Positions 19,813 through 29,593 of a stretch of 64,000 bases of DNA are shown one piece after another. The notes under the pieces were generated by a model that made no database searches, was not told the origin of the DNA, and was given only the letters and a program-made list of their open reading frames with translations. Every line of letters starts with the position of its first letter. The first letter of the stretch is position 1. Source of the stretch: Epilithonimonas zeae. Its GTDB lineage: Bacteria; Bacteroidota; Bacteroidia; Flavobacteriales; Weeksellaceae. The translations under genes and the position numbers were made by a program. The stretch is from contig NZ_FSRK01000002.1 in assembly GCF_900141765.1 (NCBI RefSeq), forward strand, positions 806,001-870,000. Direction: 5' to 3'.

Positions 19813-22329
19813 CTACTTTTTGGTATAATACCCAAAATACAGACAACTACTTTGGAGATTTTTATAAGTCGCGGTTTGGCTGTAGTTAGCTTTCAACTGA
19901 GCAAACGCTGTTCTGTATTTATCATTCTTGGTTTTGTTGAACAGCAACTCTTTTTGCTTATACTTTTCATCATAGTTCGGATCGTTATATTCTATCTTCA
20001 GTGGATTGTTGGCAGCCCACTGGTAATATTTGCCTTGCTCGGCACTTGCCATCTGGAACAGGATTCTGGCTTGGTTCTCTTTATCCTTTGACAAGTCCAA
20101 TGCTTTTTTGTAGTAATTGATAGCGAGGTCAAAGTTGTCCGCTTCTACATAACTTCTGCGGGAGAAGTTTTTGTAATAGAGGTAAAATGGCGATTGCAAC
20201 TCGTTCCCAAACTCAAACTTAGGACCATTATAATTATCGACATCCATCACAAACAACTCACGGAAGTAACCGAGAACCGAAGTGTTGTAAAGCAGATTTC
20301 CCAACAACTGATTCGCTAGTCTGGCTTTGTCGTCATTCCCTTTTCCTATATTTTCCAATTGGATTACAGCGTCTGCCAGTTCTACTTTGTTCATTTTGTT
20401 TTTAATGAATGGGAAGTTGGAAAGACCTTCCGTCTTCATAGATTCTTCTGGCTTACTCTGGAAACTCTCCCAAACATTATACCCGAAAACGAGACTGGAG
20501 ATATTATTGAAGCCATTATAAACGCCATTCTCAAAGGTCATCGGTTTCTGGACATAGCTTGTGCCATCTTTGCTCCATTCGTACACTAGTCTTGGAATAC
20601 CTTTGAAGTTTTTGGCTTTCTGGTAATATTCCTGCGCTTTTTTGAAATCCGCCAATCGCATCGCTCGGTCACCATAGATCACATTGAAGAAAGACTGGGG
20701 ATCGGCAACATCTTCCATTTTCTTCACGAGGTAATTTTCCAATGCGGTTTTGTTGGACTTTTTATAGAAAGCTTCTACCTTTCTTACCAAATCTGAGTTC
20801 GGGTTGTACTGAAGGTCCGAAAGGCTGTTATTCATCAGAAAAGATTTGGCATCTTGCTTTTCTATGAAGTAGCGATTGGCAAGGATATCCAGTACAAAAT
20901 CTTTGGTAGCAGGCATCGTTTCCCAGTTTCTATTTTGAGCTTTTTCCTCAAAAACTGTGGCATATTTTTTCATGATCAGATTTTCAAATGCCGGTGTGAT
21001 GGTCGGCTGAGAAACAATCTCATTCAGCATTTTGAATTTCTCTATTTCTGCCAGATACTGTTTATCTGTGGTTTTGATTTGAGACAGGATGGTTTGACTT
21101 CCTTTGTAATCGGTATTCAGGAATTTGATATAGGCTTCGCAGATTTGCCAGAATTCATCATTGCCTTGTTTATTTTTTGCTGATATAATTGTTGTTTCCA
21201 ATTCCTTAGCAAAGTCTTTGCTTTCGTCTGCATAATTGTCCGGAGCATAGACTGGCAATCTTTTATTTCGGAAATGCTCGCATTGATCATCATTGCAATA
21301 AGGATTCACTACCAAATAATTCCTCTCCAGCTGATTGATTGCACGCACAGTAAGGACTTTCAGAATGTCAGACTCCGTATTGTTCGCAATCATCTTATTC
21401 ATAATCGGAACCGGATTGTTGAAAGCGCTGTATGCCAATAGGAAGTACGCCATATTCTTGTCTTCCGGTGTTTTGGTCTGTGCTAAGATTTTGTTGAAGT
21501 CTTTATCTGTCGCCAAAAACATAGAGTTGTAGGCGCTTTCTTTCTTATTCTTGGTATTCTTGAACACTTGGAAGAAATCCCAGTTAGCTTTGTCCAATTG
21601 GTTCAGCCCGCGTTCTGCACCTGCTTTTTGGTCGAGTGCATAATAGTACATATGATTTTTCAGCTTCAGCGGTTCCACGTAAGTCTGGAAAGAATCTATT
21701 GCTGTTTTATATTTTCTGGAGTAATGATTGAAGCGCACAATCTGGTATGCATATCTCAGTTTGATTTCCGGATTGGTAGCCGCTTTGTAAAGTGAAATTA
21801 AGGCTACGTTTGTTTTAGCGTAATTCAGTTGAGTTGCATTTTTGTCTTTCGGGTCGCTTGTCCGGTAAGAATAGGAATCGGGATTCTCAACATAATTGAT
21901 GCGCATGTAAGGTTCCATATACTTCGCCTGAATCAGATAATCCATCGCTTCCTGATATTTGCTATAAAAACCTTTTCCCAGTTTCTGGAAGAGCTGATGC
22001 GTGAGTTGTCCTTTCTTAAGGTTATTCAGATGTTTGATGTCTACCTTTGTGATAAGGGCATTGGTTTCGTCATACGTCAATTTGTTGTCAAAATATTTAA
22101 CCCAGGATTCTATATTCTCATCCGGAACATTTTTGTCAAGCTTGCCATCATAGTCGTAACCATAAAAGTGACTGCTGTAGGTTAGAAGAAAAGGTTCGTA
22201 AGTTTTGTTGTGAATGATTTCCTGCGCAAAGATATTGAAGTAATCATAATCTGGATCATACCAGCCACAAGCATTATAACTCTGGTTGAATCCTAAAAAG
22301 AGGGCAGCGGTAATTATTATTTTTTTCAT
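19813..22329 (-). CDS. Conserved secreted protein of unknown function, helical-repeat type
   Basis: The 838-residue protein begins with a signal peptide (MKKIIITAALFLGFNQSYNA) and a Cys-Gly-Trp-Tyr segment typical of an uncharacterised Bacteroidetes family. The rest is helix-rich with units resembling tetratricopeptide or Sel1 repeats: DFKKAQEYYQKAKNF, FDLAINYYKKALDLSKDKEN, KYKTAIDSFQTYVEP. Such repeats normally hold protein partners. No catalytic motif is seen. Its ATG overlaps the stop of the upstream lipoprotein gene in a 4-bp ATGA, so the two are translationally coupled and probably work together. Function unknown. Confidence 0.7.
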   Translation of the reverse strand: MKKIIITAALFLGFNQSYNACGWYDPDYDYFNIFAQEIIHNKTYEPFLLTYSSHFYGYDYDGKLDKNVPDENIESWVKYFDNKLTYDETNALITKVDIKHLNNLKKGQLTHQLFQKLGKGFYSKYQEAMDYLIQAKYMEPYMRINYVENPDSYSYRTSDPKDKNATQLNYAKTNVALISLYKAATNPEIKLRYAYQIVRFNHYSRKYKTAIDSFQTYVEPLKLKNHMYYYALDQKAGAERGLNQLDKANWDFFQVFKNTKNKKESAYNSMFLATDKDFNKILAQTKTPEDKNMAYFLLAYSAFNNPVPIMNKMIANNTESDILKVLTVRAINQLERNYLVVNPYCNDDQCEHFRNKRLPVYAPDNYADESKDFAKELETTIISAKNKQGNDEFWQICEAYIKFLNTDYKGSQTILSQIKTTDKQYLAEIEKFKMLNEIVSQPTITPAFENLIMKKYATVFEEKAQNRNWETMPATKDFVLDILANRYFIEKQDAKSFLMNNSLSDLQYNPNSDLVRKVEAFYKKSNKTALENYLVKKMEDVADPQSFFNVIYGDRAMRLADFKKAQEYYQKAKNFKGIPRLVYEWSKDGTSYVQKPMTFENGVYNGFNNISSLVFGYNVWESFQSKPEESMKTEGLSNFPFIKNKMNKVELADAVIQLENIGKGNDDKARLANQLLGNLLYNTSVLGYFRELFVMDVDNYNGPKFEFGNELQSPFYLYYKNFSRRSYVEADNFDLAINYYKKALDLSKDKENQARILFQMASAEQGKYYQWAANNPLKIEYNDPNYDEKYKQKELLFNKTKNDKYRTAFAQLKANYSQTATYKNLQSSCLYFGYYTKK

Positions 22330-23315
22330 TGGAAAAGGGTGTTGTAGTTTTTGGTGAATCGCTCATCTAAGTGATAGTAGATAATATGGAATGGATAGTC
22401 TAGTTTTCCATCTATAAAATTAAGACTTTCTATAATGTCTTTTTCGGCAATCTCCTCGATTTTAATTTTGAAGCCTTTGTTAAGATAGAGTCCGAAATAG
22501 AAATCGTCTTTCAGAACTTCGAAGTTATTTTTATTGATCATTTTGAAGTTTTTATTTTGCATCAATTCTTCTGCCGTTAATGCATTGATCAGTTTTTTCT
22601 TTCCGAGATGATTGGTAACGATTCCCCAGGAATAGATAGGCAAGGCGATATCCAGTTTTATAGGATAATCTTCCAGATTTCGCAGATAGGACTTCAAAGT
22701 CCGGACATCCAGAATTGAATTTTGTTCTTGATTTTCCAAAGGCGAAGACGTGGCGTAACACATCAGGTACATTTTATCAACCGGCGGAATTCCGGTTTGC
22801 AATTTATCTTTCACCTGATGAAGCCGAAGCGTGCAGGTGATATTTTTCTTCGAAATTTGTTTCAGTGCTTGCAGAAATTTGAAATAATCATTTTTTGTAG
22901 AAGCGGTCCAATCACTATCGATTTGGATTTCGTTTTCAAGATTAAGCTTATGATTTGAATGTATTTTATTAATACGCTCATTAATCTTAACAGCCAAAAA
23001 CTGAATATCGTTTGGTTTGATATTGAACCAAGTCTCATTCGTGATGAAAATAACGGGAACGATTTTTTTGTCAGTCGAAATTTCTTTGTTGATATTAATA
23101 ATCCCAACTTCTAAAAATTGGTCATTCTGTTTAACAACATCAAAGAATCTTGTGTAGAGATTCCCCACTTTACTTTTATTGAGTGTTTGCTGTTCGTTTT
23201 TGTTGAGATTAAAAGTCGATCGCCAATAGTAGAAACCATAATCGTGATTGTTGTTGGTTTTGGTGCAATTGGTCAGAAGCAAAATACAAATCAAACACTG
23301 CAAAATACTTTTCAT
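22326..23315 (-). CDS. Lipoprotein, possible DUF3142/TIM-barrel-like
   Basis: The 329-residue protein has a lipoprotein signal (LICILLLTNCTKTNN), so Cys16 is the likely acylated residue. The body has features of a TIM-barrel: a strand VPVIFITNETWFN, an acidic strand end IQIDSDWTASTKNDYFKF, then ITCTLRLHQVKDK, MYLMCYATSS and LDIALPIYSWGIV. This order resembles DUF3142 or GH18-like barrels, but the canonical GH18 DxxDxDxE signature is absent. I infer an envelope barrel protein of unknown activity. It is the first gene of a two-gene operon with the coupled 838-residue protein. Confidence 0.55.
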   Translation of the reverse strand: MKSILQCLICILLLTNCTKTNNNHDYGFYYWRSTFNLNKNEQQTLNKSKVGNLYTRFFDVVKQNDQFLEVGIININKEISTDKKIVPVIFITNETWFNIKPNDIQFLAVKINERINKIHSNHKLNLENEIQIDSDWTASTKNDYFKFLQALKQISKKNITCTLRLHQVKDKLQTGIPPVDKMYLMCYATSSPLENQEQNSILDVRTLKSYLRNLEDYPIKLDIALPIYSWGIVTNHLGKKKLINALTAEELMQNKNFKMINKNNFEVLKDDFYFGLYLNKGFKIKIEEIAEKDIIESLNFIDGKLDYPFHIIYYHLDERFTKNYNTLFQ

Positions 23316-23414
23316 AGAAACTGATAATTAAGAAGTCTAATATTAATAATTAAAATGAAAGATTGAAAGTAAAAACCAGAAAATAAATTCCATTTTACAA
23401 TCCACCTTAATGTC

Positions 23415-23422
23415 TAACTTTG
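23415..23422 (+). promoter_or_regulatory. Candidate -7 element before the low-affinity iron permease-like gene
   Basis: TAACTTTG matches TAnnTTTG and lies only 10 bp from the ATG, so the mRNA leader would be very short. No clear -33 element. Confidence 0.4.
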
Positions 23423-23432
23423 AAAATAAAAA

Positions 23433-23885
23433 ATGAACAATAAAAATCTATTTGAAAAATTCTCCAATTGGGCTACTAATTTCACAGGCAGTTCATACGC
23501 ATTTATTGGAGCTGTTTTGATTGTGTTGCTGTGGGCAGTAAGTGGTCCAGTTTTCAATTATTCAGAAACTTGGCAGCTGGTAATCAATACCGGAACTACG
23601 ATTATTACATTTCTGATGGTTTTCTTAATCCAAAAAGCTCAGAACAAAGATGGTAAAGCCATCCAATTAAAACTGAATGAACTCATCGCAGCGAGCAAAC
23701 AAGCCAGCAACAGGATGGTAGATATAGAAGATCTGACGGAAAAAGAGTTGGATCAGCTACACGCTTATTTTGTGAAAATTGCAGAGCTGTCCAAGCAAAG
23801 AGAGAATATTCATAAATGTTATTCTATAGATGCTGCGGAGAAAAAACACCATAGCAAATATAACAATGCAAGTCAGGAATTGTAA
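23433..23885 (+). CDS. Low-affinity iron permease family small membrane protein
   Basis: The 150-residue protein starts with an amphipathic stretch (FEKFSNWATNFTGSSYAF), then two membrane helices (FIGAVLIVLLWAVSGPVF and LVINTGTTIITFLMVFLIQ) and a cytoplasmic tail with AQNKDGKAIQLKLNELI. This is the pattern of the family named after fungal Fet4. The bacterial members are short, and their transport role is unproven. It lies alone between a divergent lipoprotein operon and the S10 block promoter. No iron-regulator site was recognised. Confidence 0.85.
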   Translation: MNNKNLFEKFSNWATNFTGSSYAFIGAVLIVLLWAVSGPVFNYSETWQLVINTGTTIITFLMVFLIQKAQNKDGKAIQLKLNELIAASKQASNRMVDIEDLTEKELDQLHAYFVKIAELSKQRENIHKCYSIDAAEKKHHSKYNNASQEL

Positions 23886-23971
23886 ATCTGACATTTTAAC
23901 CTCAGTCTAAAAGTGAATTTTTCACCAAAATCTCGTAACTCACAAAAAATCAAATAATTTCTGAATATTTA

Positions 23972-24002
23972 TTTGTCAATATAAAAAATATTCATAAATT
24001 TG
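23972..24002 (+). promoter_or_regulatory. Promoter of the S10-spc-alpha block
   Basis: TTTG at 23972-23975 and TAAATTTG at 23995-24002 are separated by 19 bp, which is a full match to the Bacteroidetes promoter. The transcript would have a leader of about 95 nt before rplC. Confidence 0.8.
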
Positions 24003-24008
24003 CACACT

Positions 24009-24068
24009 CATTTTAGGGAAGGAGTATGCCTATTTCAGACATAGAATATTACGAAACCCACTAAAATG
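24009..24068 (+). promoter_or_regulatory. Structured 5' leader of rplC, possible ribosomal protein autoregulation site
   Basis: The sequence CATTTTAG at 24009-24016 is perfectly complementary to CTAAAATG at 24061-24068. Within the 44-nt interior, TATG and CATA (around 24025-24043) can pair again. The element starts right after the promoter and ends about 30 nt before the rplC ATG. By analogy with other ribosomal operon leaders, a product of the operon may bind here. That is inference. Confidence 0.45.
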
Positions 24069-24100
24069 CTAAGTTTAAATATAATAGATATATATAAATA

Positions 24101-24727
24101 ATGTCAGGTATTATTGGTAAAAAAATCGGTATGACATCTTTGTTTAGCGAAGAAGGGAAAAACATTCCTTGTACAGTTATTCAAGCAGGTCCATGCTCGG
24201 TTTTACAGGTCAGAACCGAAGAGGTTGACGGGTATGTTGCCGTACAACTAGGTTTCGATGACAAGAGTGAGAAGAACGTTGGTAAAGCGTTAGCTGGTCA
24301 TTTCAAAAAGGCTGGTTCAGCTCCTAAAGCTAAGTTGGTAGAATTCAGAAATGCATTCGAACACGAAGTTAAAACAGGAGATTTAGTAGAAGTTAACATG
24401 TTTGCAGAAGGTGAATACGTGGATGTAACAGGAACTTCTAAAGGTAAAGGTTTCCAAGGTGTTGTTAAAAGACACGGCTTTGGAGGTGTAATGCAAGCAA
24501 CTCACGGACAGCACAACAGACTTAGAGCTCCAGGTTCTATCGGTGCTGGATCGGATCCTTCGAGAGTATTCAAAGGGATGAGAATGGCTGGTAGAATGGG
24601 AGGTAAGCAGGTAACTGTTCAAAACCTTCAAGTGTTAAAAGTAGATGAAGAGCAAAATCTTTTAGTAGTAAAAGGTGCTGTTCCGGGAGCTAAAAATTCT
24701 TATGTAATTATCAAGAAATGGAACTAG
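24101..24727 (+). CDS. rplC: 50S ribosomal protein L3
   Basis: The 208-residue L3 starts [20 protein letters not shown] and has the conserved [20 protein letters not shown] loop that reaches the peptidyl-transferase region. It is the first gene of the block. Its last 10 bp overlap the start of rplD, which suggests translational coupling. Confidence 0.98.
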   Translation: MSGIIGKKIGMTSLFSEEGKNIPCTVIQAGPCSVLQVRTEEVDGYVAVQLGFDDKSEKNVGKALAGHFKKAGSAPKAKLVEFRNAFEHEVKTGDLVEVNMFAEGEYVDVTGTSKGKGFQGVVKRHGFGGVMQATHGQHNRLRAPGSIGAGSDPSRVFKGMRMAGRMGGKQVTVQNLQVLKVDEEQNLLVVKGAVPGAKNSYVIIKKWN

Positions 24728-25347
24728 TAGTATTAAATACATCAGGAAAAGAAACCGGAAGAAAAGTAACTCTTGACGAAACAGTTTTCGGAATTGAGCC
24801 AAATCAGCACGCGGTTTACTTAGAGGTTAAGCAATATCTTGCTGCGCAGCGTCAAGGTACTCATAAATCAAAAGAAAGAAGCGAAATTACTGCTTCTACA
24901 AGAAAGCTTAAAAAGCAAAAAGGTTCAGGATCTGCGAGATATGGTGATATCAAGTCGCCAACTTTCAAAGGTGGAGGTAGAGTTTTTGGTCCAAAGCCAA
25001 GAGACTACAGATTCAAATTGAACAAAGCGCTTAAGAGATTGGCTAAAAAATCTGTTTTGTCTCAAAAATTGAGAGATAACAGTATCAAAGTTTTAGAGAA
25101 TTTGAGTTTTGATGCTCCTAAGACTAAAGAATTCATCACATTGTTGGATGCTTTGACTCTTACAGGTAAGAAATCATTATTCGTACTTCCTGAGGCTAAC
25201 AAGAATGTATATTTGTCTTCAAGAAACTTGCCTAAAACAAGAGTGTTGAATTATAACGAGATTTCTTCTTATGATTTGATCAACGCAGGTGAGATTATCT
25301 TCTTAGAAGGTGCAGTAGAAAAATTTCAGGACAACTTAAAGAAATAA
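24718..25347 (+). CDS. rplD: 50S ribosomal protein L4
   Basis: The 209-residue L4 has the internal loop motif [19 protein letters not shown] that lines the exit tunnel. ATG 24718 lies within the rplC end. In E. coli L4 represses its own operon, and the leader upstream of rplC here would be the place for such control, but this is not shown by the sequence. Confidence 0.98.
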   Translation: MELVVLNTSGKETGRKVTLDETVFGIEPNQHAVYLEVKQYLAAQRQGTHKSKERSEITASTRKLKKQKGSGSARYGDIKSPTFKGGGRVFGPKPRDYRFKLNKALKRLAKKSVLSQKLRDNSIKVLENLSFDAPKTKEFITLLDALTLTGKKSLFVLPEANKNVYLSSRNLPKTRVLNYNEISSYDLINAGEIIFLEGAVEKFQDNLKK

Positions 25348-25351
25348 ATCA

Positions 25352-25642
25352 ATGTCACTAATTATTAAACCAATTATTTCAGAAAAAGCAAACTATCTTA
25401 CAGATTTAAGAGGTGCTTATTCTTTCTTGGTTGCTCCAAAAGCAAACAAGATCCAAATTAAAGGTGCTGTAGAAGCAGCTTACGGTGTAAAAGTAGCGGA
25501 CGTTAGAACGATGATTTATGCGCCTAAAGTTTCTGCTAAACATACAAAAAAAGGACTTCAAGTTGGAAAGACCAATAAATTGAAAAAAGCTGTGGTAACA
25601 CTAGCTGCTGGAGAAGTTATTGATATTTTCGCAACAAATTAA
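25352..25642 (+). CDS. rplW: 50S ribosomal protein L23
   Basis: The 96-residue L23 (LIIKPIISEKANYLTDLRGA) sits at the tunnel exit and docks trigger factor and SRP. It is 4 bp after rplD and 19 bp before rplB. Confidence 0.97.
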   Translation: MSLIIKPIISEKANYLTDLRGAYSFLVAPKANKIQIKGAVEAAYGVKVADVRTMIYAPKVSAKHTKKGLQVGKTNKLKKAVVTLAAGEVIDIFATN

Positions 25643-25661
25643 TTAATTATAAATAATAGTA

Positions 25662-26483
25662 ATGTCTGTTAGAAAATTAAAACCTATCACCCCGGGACAG
25701 AGATTCAGAGTTGTTAATAACTTTGAGGAAATTACTACCAACAAACCAGAGAAATCTCTAACAGTTGGTATTAAAAAGTCAGGTGGACGTAACCAAACTG
25801 GTAAAATGACCATGCGTTACACCGGCGGTGGACACAAAAAGAAATACAGAATTATCGACTTCAAAAGAAACAAATTCGATGTTGAAGCTACGGTAAAAAC
25901 TGTAGAGTACGATCCAAATAGAACTGCTTTTATCGCTTTGGTAGAGTATGCAGACGGAGAGAAAAGATATATCATCGCTCCAAACGGGATCAAAGTTGAT
26001 CAGAAAATTGTTTCTGGAGAAAATGTAGAGCCAAATGTAGGTAATGCAATGAAATTGAAAAATATTCCATTGGGTACTGTAATCTCTTGTATCGAATTGA
26101 AGCCTGGTCAAGGTGCAATCTTAGCAAGAAGTGCTGGTTCTTCAGCTCAATTAACTTCTAGAGATGGAAAATATGCAATCGTTAAGTTACCTTCTGGTGA
26201 ATCTAGAATGATTCTTACAGAATGTATCGCAATGGTTGGCTCTGTTTCTAACTCAGATCATCAGTTAACTGTATCAGGTAAGGCTGGTAGAAGCAGATGG
26301 TTAGGTAGAAGACCAAGAACAAGACCAGTAGTAATGAACCCAGTTGATCACCCAATGGGAGGTGGTGAAGGACGTTCTTCTGGAGGTCACCCAAGATCTA
26401 GAAACGGTATGCCGGCTAAAGGTTACAAAACTAGAAAGAAAAACAAAGTGTCTAACCGTTACATCGTATCTAAAAGAAAATAA
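25662..26483 (+). CDS. rplB: 50S ribosomal protein L2
   Basis: The 273-residue L2 has the conserved [19 protein letters not shown] segment with the His implicated at the peptidyl-transferase centre, and [18 protein letters not shown]. Length is canonical. Confidence 0.98.
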   Translation: MSVRKLKPITPGQRFRVVNNFEEITTNKPEKSLTVGIKKSGGRNQTGKMTMRYTGGGHKKKYRIIDFKRNKFDVEATVKTVEYDPNRTAFIALVEYADGEKRYIIAPNGIKVDQKIVSGENVEPNVGNAMKLKNIPLGTVISCIELKPGQGAILARSAGSSAQLTSRDGKYAIVKLPSGESRMILTECIAMVGSVSNSDHQLTVSGKAGRSRWLGRRPRTRPVVMNPVDHPMGGGEGRSSGGHPRSRNGMPAKGYKTRKKNKVSNRYIVSKRK

Positions 26484-26485
26484 TT

Positions 26486-26764
26486 ATGGCAAGATCACTT
26501 AAAAAAGGACCATTCATTCATCATACTTTAGATAAGAAGGTTCAGGCAAATGTAGAGTCTGGTAAGAAGACTGTAATCAAAACTTGGTCTAGAGCATCTA
26601 TGATTTCTCCAGACTTTGTAGGTCAAACTATCGCTGTACACAACGGGAAATCTTTTATCCCGGTTTACGTTACAGAAAACATGGTTGGACACAAATTAGG
26701 CGAATTTTCTCCGACAAGATCTTTCAGAGGTCACGGTGGTAACAAAAATAAAGGCGGTAGATAA
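26486..26764 (+). CDS. rpsS: 30S ribosomal protein S19
   Basis: The 92-residue S19 ([19 protein letters not shown]) has the conserved [11 protein letters not shown] near the end. It starts 2 bp after rplB and ends 2 bp before rplV. Confidence 0.98.
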   Translation: MARSLKKGPFIHHTLDKKVQANVESGKKTVIKTWSRASMISPDFVGQTIAVHNGKSFIPVYVTENMVGHKLGEFSPTRSFRGHGGNKNKGGR

Positions 26765-26766
26765 TC

Positions 26767-27162
26767 ATGGGATCAAGAAAAAGAGAAAGTGCATTAGCAC
26801 GTAAAATAGCAAACCAAGATGTAGCAAAAGCGTTACACAACGATTGCCCATCTTCTCCAAGAAAAATGAGATTAGTTGCTGATATCATTAGAGGAGTAGA
26901 GGTAGAAAAAGCTTTATCTATTCTTAAATATTCTAAGAAAGACGCTTCTAATAAATTAGAAAAAGTATTGCTTTCTGCTATCGCAAACTGGCAGTCTAAA
27001 AACGAAGGTGCTGATATCGAAGAGGCTAACCTAATCGTTAAAGAAATATTTGTAGACAGTGCAAGACAATTGAAGAGACTAAGACCAGCACCACAAGGTA
27101 GAGGTTACAGAATCAGAAAAAGATCAAACCACATTACATTAATCTTAGGTACTAAAAATTAA
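26767..27162 (+). CDS. rplV: 50S ribosomal protein L22
   Basis: The 131-residue L22 has the conserved [15 protein letters not shown] start and a beta-hairpin of the tunnel constriction ([19 protein letters not shown]). It is slightly longer than E. coli L22 because of its N-terminus. Confidence 0.97.
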   Translation: MGSRKRESALARKIANQDVAKALHNDCPSSPRKMRLVADIIRGVEVEKALSILKYSKKDASNKLEKVLLSAIANWQSKNEGADIEEANLIVKEIFVDSARQLKRLRPAPQGRGYRIRKRSNHITLILGTKN

Positions 27163-27170
27163 TTCAAGGT

Positions 27171-27908
27171 ATGGGACAGAAGACAAATCCAATTGGTAAC
27201 AGATTAGGTATCATCAGAGGATGGGATTCTAACTGGTTTGGCGGAAACGATTATGGAGACAGAATCGCGGAAGACTACAAAATCAGAAGATACCTTGAAG
27301 CAAGATTATCTAAGGGAGGTATCTCAAAAATTTATATTGAGAGAACACTTAAATTAGTAACAGTTACAATCACTACAGCAAGACCAGGTTTGATCATCGG
27401 TAAAGGTGGACAAGAGGTTGATAAATTGAAAGAAGAATTGAAGAAACTTACAGGTAAGGATATTCAAATCAATATTTTCGAAATCAAAAGACCTGAGTTA
27501 GATGCAGTTTTAGTTGCTGATAGCATTGCTAAACAAATTGAAAACCGTATCTCTTACAGAAGAGCTGTGAAAATGGCTATCGCTTCTACAATGAGAATGG
27601 GTGCAGAAGGAATCAAAGTTCAAATCTCTGGAAGATTGAACGGCGCTGAAATGGCACGTTCTGAAAACTTCAAAGAAGGAAGAATTCCTTTATCTACTTT
27701 CCGTGCAGATATCGATTATCACATCGGTGAAGCATTGACTCAATACGGTAAGTTGGGTGTTAAAGTTTGGATTATGAAAGGAGAGGTTTACGGTAAAAGA
27801 GACCTTACTCCACTTGTAGGACAACAGAAAAAAGCACCTGCTGGCGGTAGAAACGAGAGAAACGACAGAGGAGAAAGAGGAGACAGAAAACCAAGAAGAA
27901 ATAATTAA
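27171..27908 (+). CDS. rpsC: 30S ribosomal protein S3
   Basis: The 245-residue S3 has KH domain motif [18 protein letters not shown] and the C-terminal lobe. It ends in a repetitive Arg/Asn/Gly/Asp tail ([19 protein letters not shown]) that is probably disordered. S3 forms part of the mRNA entry helicase. Confidence 0.98.
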   Translation: MGQKTNPIGNRLGIIRGWDSNWFGGNDYGDRIAEDYKIRRYLEARLSKGGISKIYIERTLKLVTVTITTARPGLIIGKGGQEVDKLKEELKKLTGKDIQINIFEIKRPELDAVLVADSIAKQIENRISYRRAVKMAIASTMRMGAEGIKVQISGRLNGAEMARSENFKEGRIPLSTFRADIDYHIGEALTQYGKLGVKVWIMKGEVYGKRDLTPLVGQQKKAPAGGRNERNDRGERGDRKPRRNN

Positions 27909-27986
27909 TAAAATTTTAGAGGATAGTTTTTAAATGACCGTTACTTTTTTAAAATCTAAATTCTAAAATCTAAAATTTAAGAAATT
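27909..27986 (+). other. AT-rich gap between rpsC and rplP with degenerate TCTAAAAT repeats
   Basis: This 78-bp gap is unusually long for the operon. Its second half repeats variants of AAATCTAAATTCT / AAAATCTAAAATTT. No hairpin with a T run is seen, so transcription should continue. Confidence 0.5.
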
Positions 27987-28412
27987 ATGTTACAACCAAA
28001 AAGAACCAAATTCCGTAGAGTTCATAAGATGAAAATGAAGGGGATTGCTCAAAGAGGTAATCAACTTGCATACGGAACATTCGGAATCAAAGCGACTGAG
28101 GGAGCTTGGGTTACTGCAAGACAAATTGAAGCAGCTCGTATTGCTGCTACAAGATATATGAAAAGAGAAGGTCAACTATGGATCAAAATTTTCCCAGACA
28201 AACCTATTACCAAAAAACCAGCGGAAGTACGTATGGGTAAAGGTAAAGGAGCTGTAGAATATTGGGTAGCTGTAGTAAAACCTGGTAAAATAATGTTCGA
28301 ACTTGGTGGTGTACCTTACGAAGTTGCAAAAGAAGCTCTTAGGCTTGCTGCTCAGAAGTTACCAATCGTTACTAAGTTCGTAGTTGCAAACGATTTCGTT
28401 AAACCTCAATAA
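27987..28412 (+). CDS. rplP: 50S ribosomal protein L16
   Basis: The 141-residue L16 ([19 protein letters not shown]) carries [20 protein letters not shown] sequence ([20 protein letters not shown]). It helps position the A- and P-site tRNA acceptor ends. Confidence 0.97.
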   Translation: MLQPKRTKFRRVHKMKMKGIAQRGNQLAYGTFGIKATEGAWVTARQIEAARIAATRYMKREGQLWIKIFPDKPITKKPAEVRMGKGKGAVEYWVAVVKPGKIMFELGGVPYEVAKEALRLAAQKLPIVTKFVVANDFVKPQ

Positions 28413-28423
28413 TCTCTATTAAA

Positions 28424-28609
28424 ATGAAAAAAGCTGACATCAAGAATTTAAGCGTAGAGGATATCAACGTACAATTGGCTGAAGCTAAAGCTAACTATTC
28501 AAAATTGAAATTAGCTCACAGAATTAGCCCAGTTGAAAATCCAATTCAGATCAGAGATTTGAGAAAAACGATTGCAAGACTTAACACAGAGTTAACTAAC
28601 AAACAATAA
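28424..28609 (+). CDS. rpmC: 50S ribosomal protein L29
   Basis: The 61-residue all-helical L29 has the diagnostic end VENPIQIRDLRKTIARLNTE. It binds near the tunnel exit beside L23. Confidence 0.95.
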   Translation: MKKADIKNLSVEDINVQLAEAKANYSKLKLAHRISPVENPIQIRDLRKTIARLNTELTNKQ

Positions 28610-28621
28610 TTCCTTTTTACA

Positions 28622-28876
28622 ATGGACAGAAATTTAAGAAAAGAACGTATTGGAATAGTTTCCAGCAATAAAATGGAAAAAACTATTGTTGTTAGTGAAA
28701 CTACCAGAGTAAAACATCCAATGTACGGTAAATTCGTTTTGAAAACGAAAAAATATACTGCACACGATGAGAACAATGAGTGCACAGAAGGAGATACAGT
28801 TTTAATCACTGAAACTAGACCTTTGAGCAAGAGCAAAAGATGGAGATTAGTAAGAATCATAGAAAAAGCTAAATAA
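28622..28876 (+). CDS. rpsQ: 30S ribosomal protein S17
   Basis: The 84-residue S17 has the conserved [19 protein letters not shown] and [18 protein letters not shown]. Its stop codon shares one base with the ATG of rplN (TAATG). Confidence 0.97.
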   Translation: MDRNLRKERIGIVSSNKMEKTIVVSETTRVKHPMYGKFVLKTKKYTAHDENNECTEGDTVLITETRPLSKSKRWRLVRIIEKAK

Positions 28877-29244
28877 TGTTACAAACCGAATCAAGACTAA
28901 AAGTTGCTGATAATACAGGTGCAAAAGAAGTACTAGTGATCAGAGTTCTAGGTGGTACTAGAAGAAGATATGCTTCAGTTGGTGATAAAATCGTTGTAAC
29001 TATCAAAGATTCTACACCATCAGGTAATGCAAAAAAAGGACAAGTTTCTAAAGCAGTTGTAGTAAGAACTAAAAAGGCAGTTAGAAGAAAAGATGGATCT
29101 TACATCAAATTCGAAGACAATGCTTGCGTACTTCTAAACGCTGCTGGTGAAATGAGAGGAACTCGTGTTTTCGGACCAGTTGCTCGTGAGTTGAGAGATA
29201 AAGAATATATGAAAGTAATTTCATTAGCTCCTGAAGTACTTTAA
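28876..29244 (+). CDS. rplN: 50S ribosomal protein L14
   Basis: The 122-residue L14 starts [19 protein letters not shown], a canonical length and sequence. It forms an intersubunit bridge and the RsfS binding site. It overlaps rpsQ by one base. Confidence 0.98.
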   Translation: MLQTESRLKVADNTGAKEVLVIRVLGGTRRRYASVGDKIVVTIKDSTPSGNAKKGQVSKAVVVRTKKAVRRKDGSYIKFEDNACVLLNAAGEMRGTRVFGPVARELRDKEYMKVISLAPEVL

Positions 29245-29262
29245 TTTTAAAATTTTAAGAAA

Positions 29263-29583
29263 ATGACAAAAGTTAAAATAAAAAGAGGAGACAATGTACT
29301 AGTTACTACTGGAAAAAATAAAGGTAGTAAAGGTGAAGTTCTTGAAGTAATCAAAAAAGAAGGTAAAGATCCAAGAGTAGTAGTTGCTGGTGTAAACATC
29401 GTGAAAAAACACGTTAAGCCATCTGCTTCTAACCCTCAAGGTGGAATTGTAGAAAAAGAAGCTTCTTTACATATCTCAAACGTAGCACTAGTTGACAAAA
29501 ACGGTAAAGCTACTAAAGCAGGTTACAAAGTAGACGGAGATAAAAAAGTAAGAGTAGCTAAAACTACCGGTGAAACTTTATAA
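29263..29583 (+). CDS. rplX: 50S ribosomal protein L24
   Basis: The 106-residue L24 has the KOW motif KIKRGDNVLVTTGKNKGSKG. It is an assembly initiator at the tunnel exit. Confidence 0.96.
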   Translation: MTKVKIKRGDNVLVTTGKNKGSKGEVLEVIKKEGKDPRVVVAGVNIVKKHVKPSASNPQGGIVEKEASLHISNVALVDKNGKATKAGYKVDGDKKVRVAKTTGETL

Positions 29584-29593
29584 TTAAATTACG

